Source of the DNA: an uncultured Sulfitobacter sp.
Lineage (GTDB): Bacteria > Pseudomonadota > Alphaproteobacteria > Rhodobacterales > Rhodobacteraceae
Direction: 5' to 3'
NCBI RefSeq assembly: GCF_947499945.1
Contig: NZ_CANMQD010000001.1
Span: 310,001 to 374,000 of the forward strand
Length of the DNA stretch: 64,000 nt
The notes beneath the pieces were generated by a model. It saw only the letters and a list, made by a program, of their open reading frames with translations. It had not been told where the DNA came from and searched no databases. Position numbers and translations under genes: made by a program. The first letter of the stretch is position 1; every line of letters starts with the position of its first letter. Shown here piece by piece: positions 63,424-64,000 of this stretch.

Positions 63424-63989
63424 GTGCCCCTAGAGAACACCATTACCATTCGCCGCACAGAAGCAGCGCAAAGGCGGGAGTGGTGGCGGGACATCTTGCA
63501 AATCTTTGCAAACATTATGGTTCCTATCGCGATTATTGTGGCCGCTTTCGGCTTGTATTTGGACGATGTGCAACGTGGTCAGGACGCCGCAAGTCGCCAG
63601 ATAGAGCTGCTGAATTCAGAAGGTTTGAGCGCGTCACAAGTCACGCTGTCCAACCTTTGGCATGGGCAGGATATGAGCGTGCTCGAGAACGCAGTGCCAA
63701 AACGTTTGGTCGTTGAATTCGTCACCCGAAGGATCGAAGCAAGCAAGATTGATCGAAACGAAATCACATCCGCGATCGTGTCGATTGCCTCATATTTCGA
63801 CCGTGTTGAAACTGTGTTGCGTCAGATCGTTGCGATGAGGAAGAGTTTGTATCCCAGATCGGTGAATACGGCCGCGACTTTCACTGATTTTACACGAGCC
63901 AGATAGATGCGCTGCGCAACCAAAGGTTTTTCATGTACCTTGGTGCTGGACTGCGAGACTTTGCCGAGCGTTCGGGCGTATGCGGATGA
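63424..63989 (+). pseudogene. Frameshifted membrane-anchored protein gene
   Basis: From GTG 63424 the frame gives a charged N terminus (RRTEAAQRREWWRDILQIFA), one membrane helix (NIMVPIAIIVAAFGLYL) and a helical region ending IVSIASYFDRVE. Around 63811-63815 the sense-like frame changes: one base over, CVASDRCDEEEFVSQIGEYG continues naturally, passes a TGA at 63885-63887 and goes on as FYTSQIDALRNQRFFMYLGA and GLRDFAERSGVCG to TGA at 63987-63989. The 160-codon open frame that stops at 63906 therefore has a foreign tail. The intact protein would be about 188 residues. Function unknown. Confidence 0.65.
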
Positions 63990-64000
63990 CAGTGATAGGC

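Overview
The window is a chromosomal segment of an alphaproteobacterium of the Rhodobacterales, most likely the Roseobacter clade. This rests on the gene content and order (aerobic cobaltochelatase cobS/cobT, a dcw cluster running straight into lpxC-bamD-recN, tandem DUF2484 genes between murC and murB, an AT-rich DUF1127 gene followed by CCUCCC-loop hairpins, TRAP transport) and on the moderate-to-high GC codon usage. No database search was possible; product names come from visible motifs, length and context.

Layout. 1-6172: cobS and cobT (cobalt insertion into the corrin ring) separated by a divergent acidic exported protein, then a PepP-type peptidase and a DUF427 protein. 6183-7871: a ClC-type chloride channel/transporter. 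7947-33800: a very long leftward cluster, read from right to left as mraZ, rsmH, ftsL, ftsI, murE, murF, mraY, an ACT protein, murD, [inverted FAD enzyme plus a peroxiredoxin], ftsW, murG, murC, two DUF2484 genes, a small membrane gene, murB, ddl, ftsQ, ftsA, ftsZ, lpxC, bamD, recN. It builds the lipid-linked peptidoglycan precursor, assembles the septum, and adds lipid A synthesis, outer-membrane assembly and DNA repair. MurE has the DNPR motif, implying meso-diaminopimelate peptidoglycan. Upstream of mraZ (33801-34596) is a regulatory leader with three TGGGN-N5-TGGGN MraZ-box pairs, a perfect DnaA box, and a structured transcript ending in a strong intrinsic terminator, which looks like the UpsM 5'UTR-derived sRNA of Rhodobacter.

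34597-41992: a membrane protein, Mrp/NBP35 ATPase, two arrays of hairpins with CCUCCC loops ('cuckoo'/CcsR-type sRNAs) around a DUF1127 gene, a YozG/YoaS-like regulator plus DUF2975 membrane pair, an exported protein, a UvrD/PcrA helicase and a PH-like membrane protein. 42057-47838: alpha-hydroxy-acid dehydrogenase, a lipoprotein, pyruvate carboxylase and a MAPEG protein; then tRNA-Gly. 48172-54314: a catabolic unit made of a LacI regulator, a DadA-like oxidase, a TRAP transporter (DctP, DctQ, DctM) and an Asp/Glu-racemase-fold protein, best read as uptake and breakdown of an amino acid, possibly a D-amino acid. 54307-59461: a small exported protein, a lone AsnC sensor domain, and the histidine genes hisB-hisH-hisA-hisF-hisE, interrupted by two DUF2147 genes (one broken by an in-frame stop) and by an AT-rich membrane ORF. 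59511-61543: CoA-binding protein, a zinc-ribbon protein that seems to lack a canonical start codon, RlmB-type rRNA methyltransferase and tRNA-Tyr.

61544-64000: immediately after tRNA-Tyr the gene density collapses. Reading the frames by hand shows at least three consecutive decayed genes with stops and frameshifts, the first two joined by an ATGA overlap, so this looks like a degraded operon or island. No CRISPR array, complete insertion sequence, rRNA or phage gene was seen.
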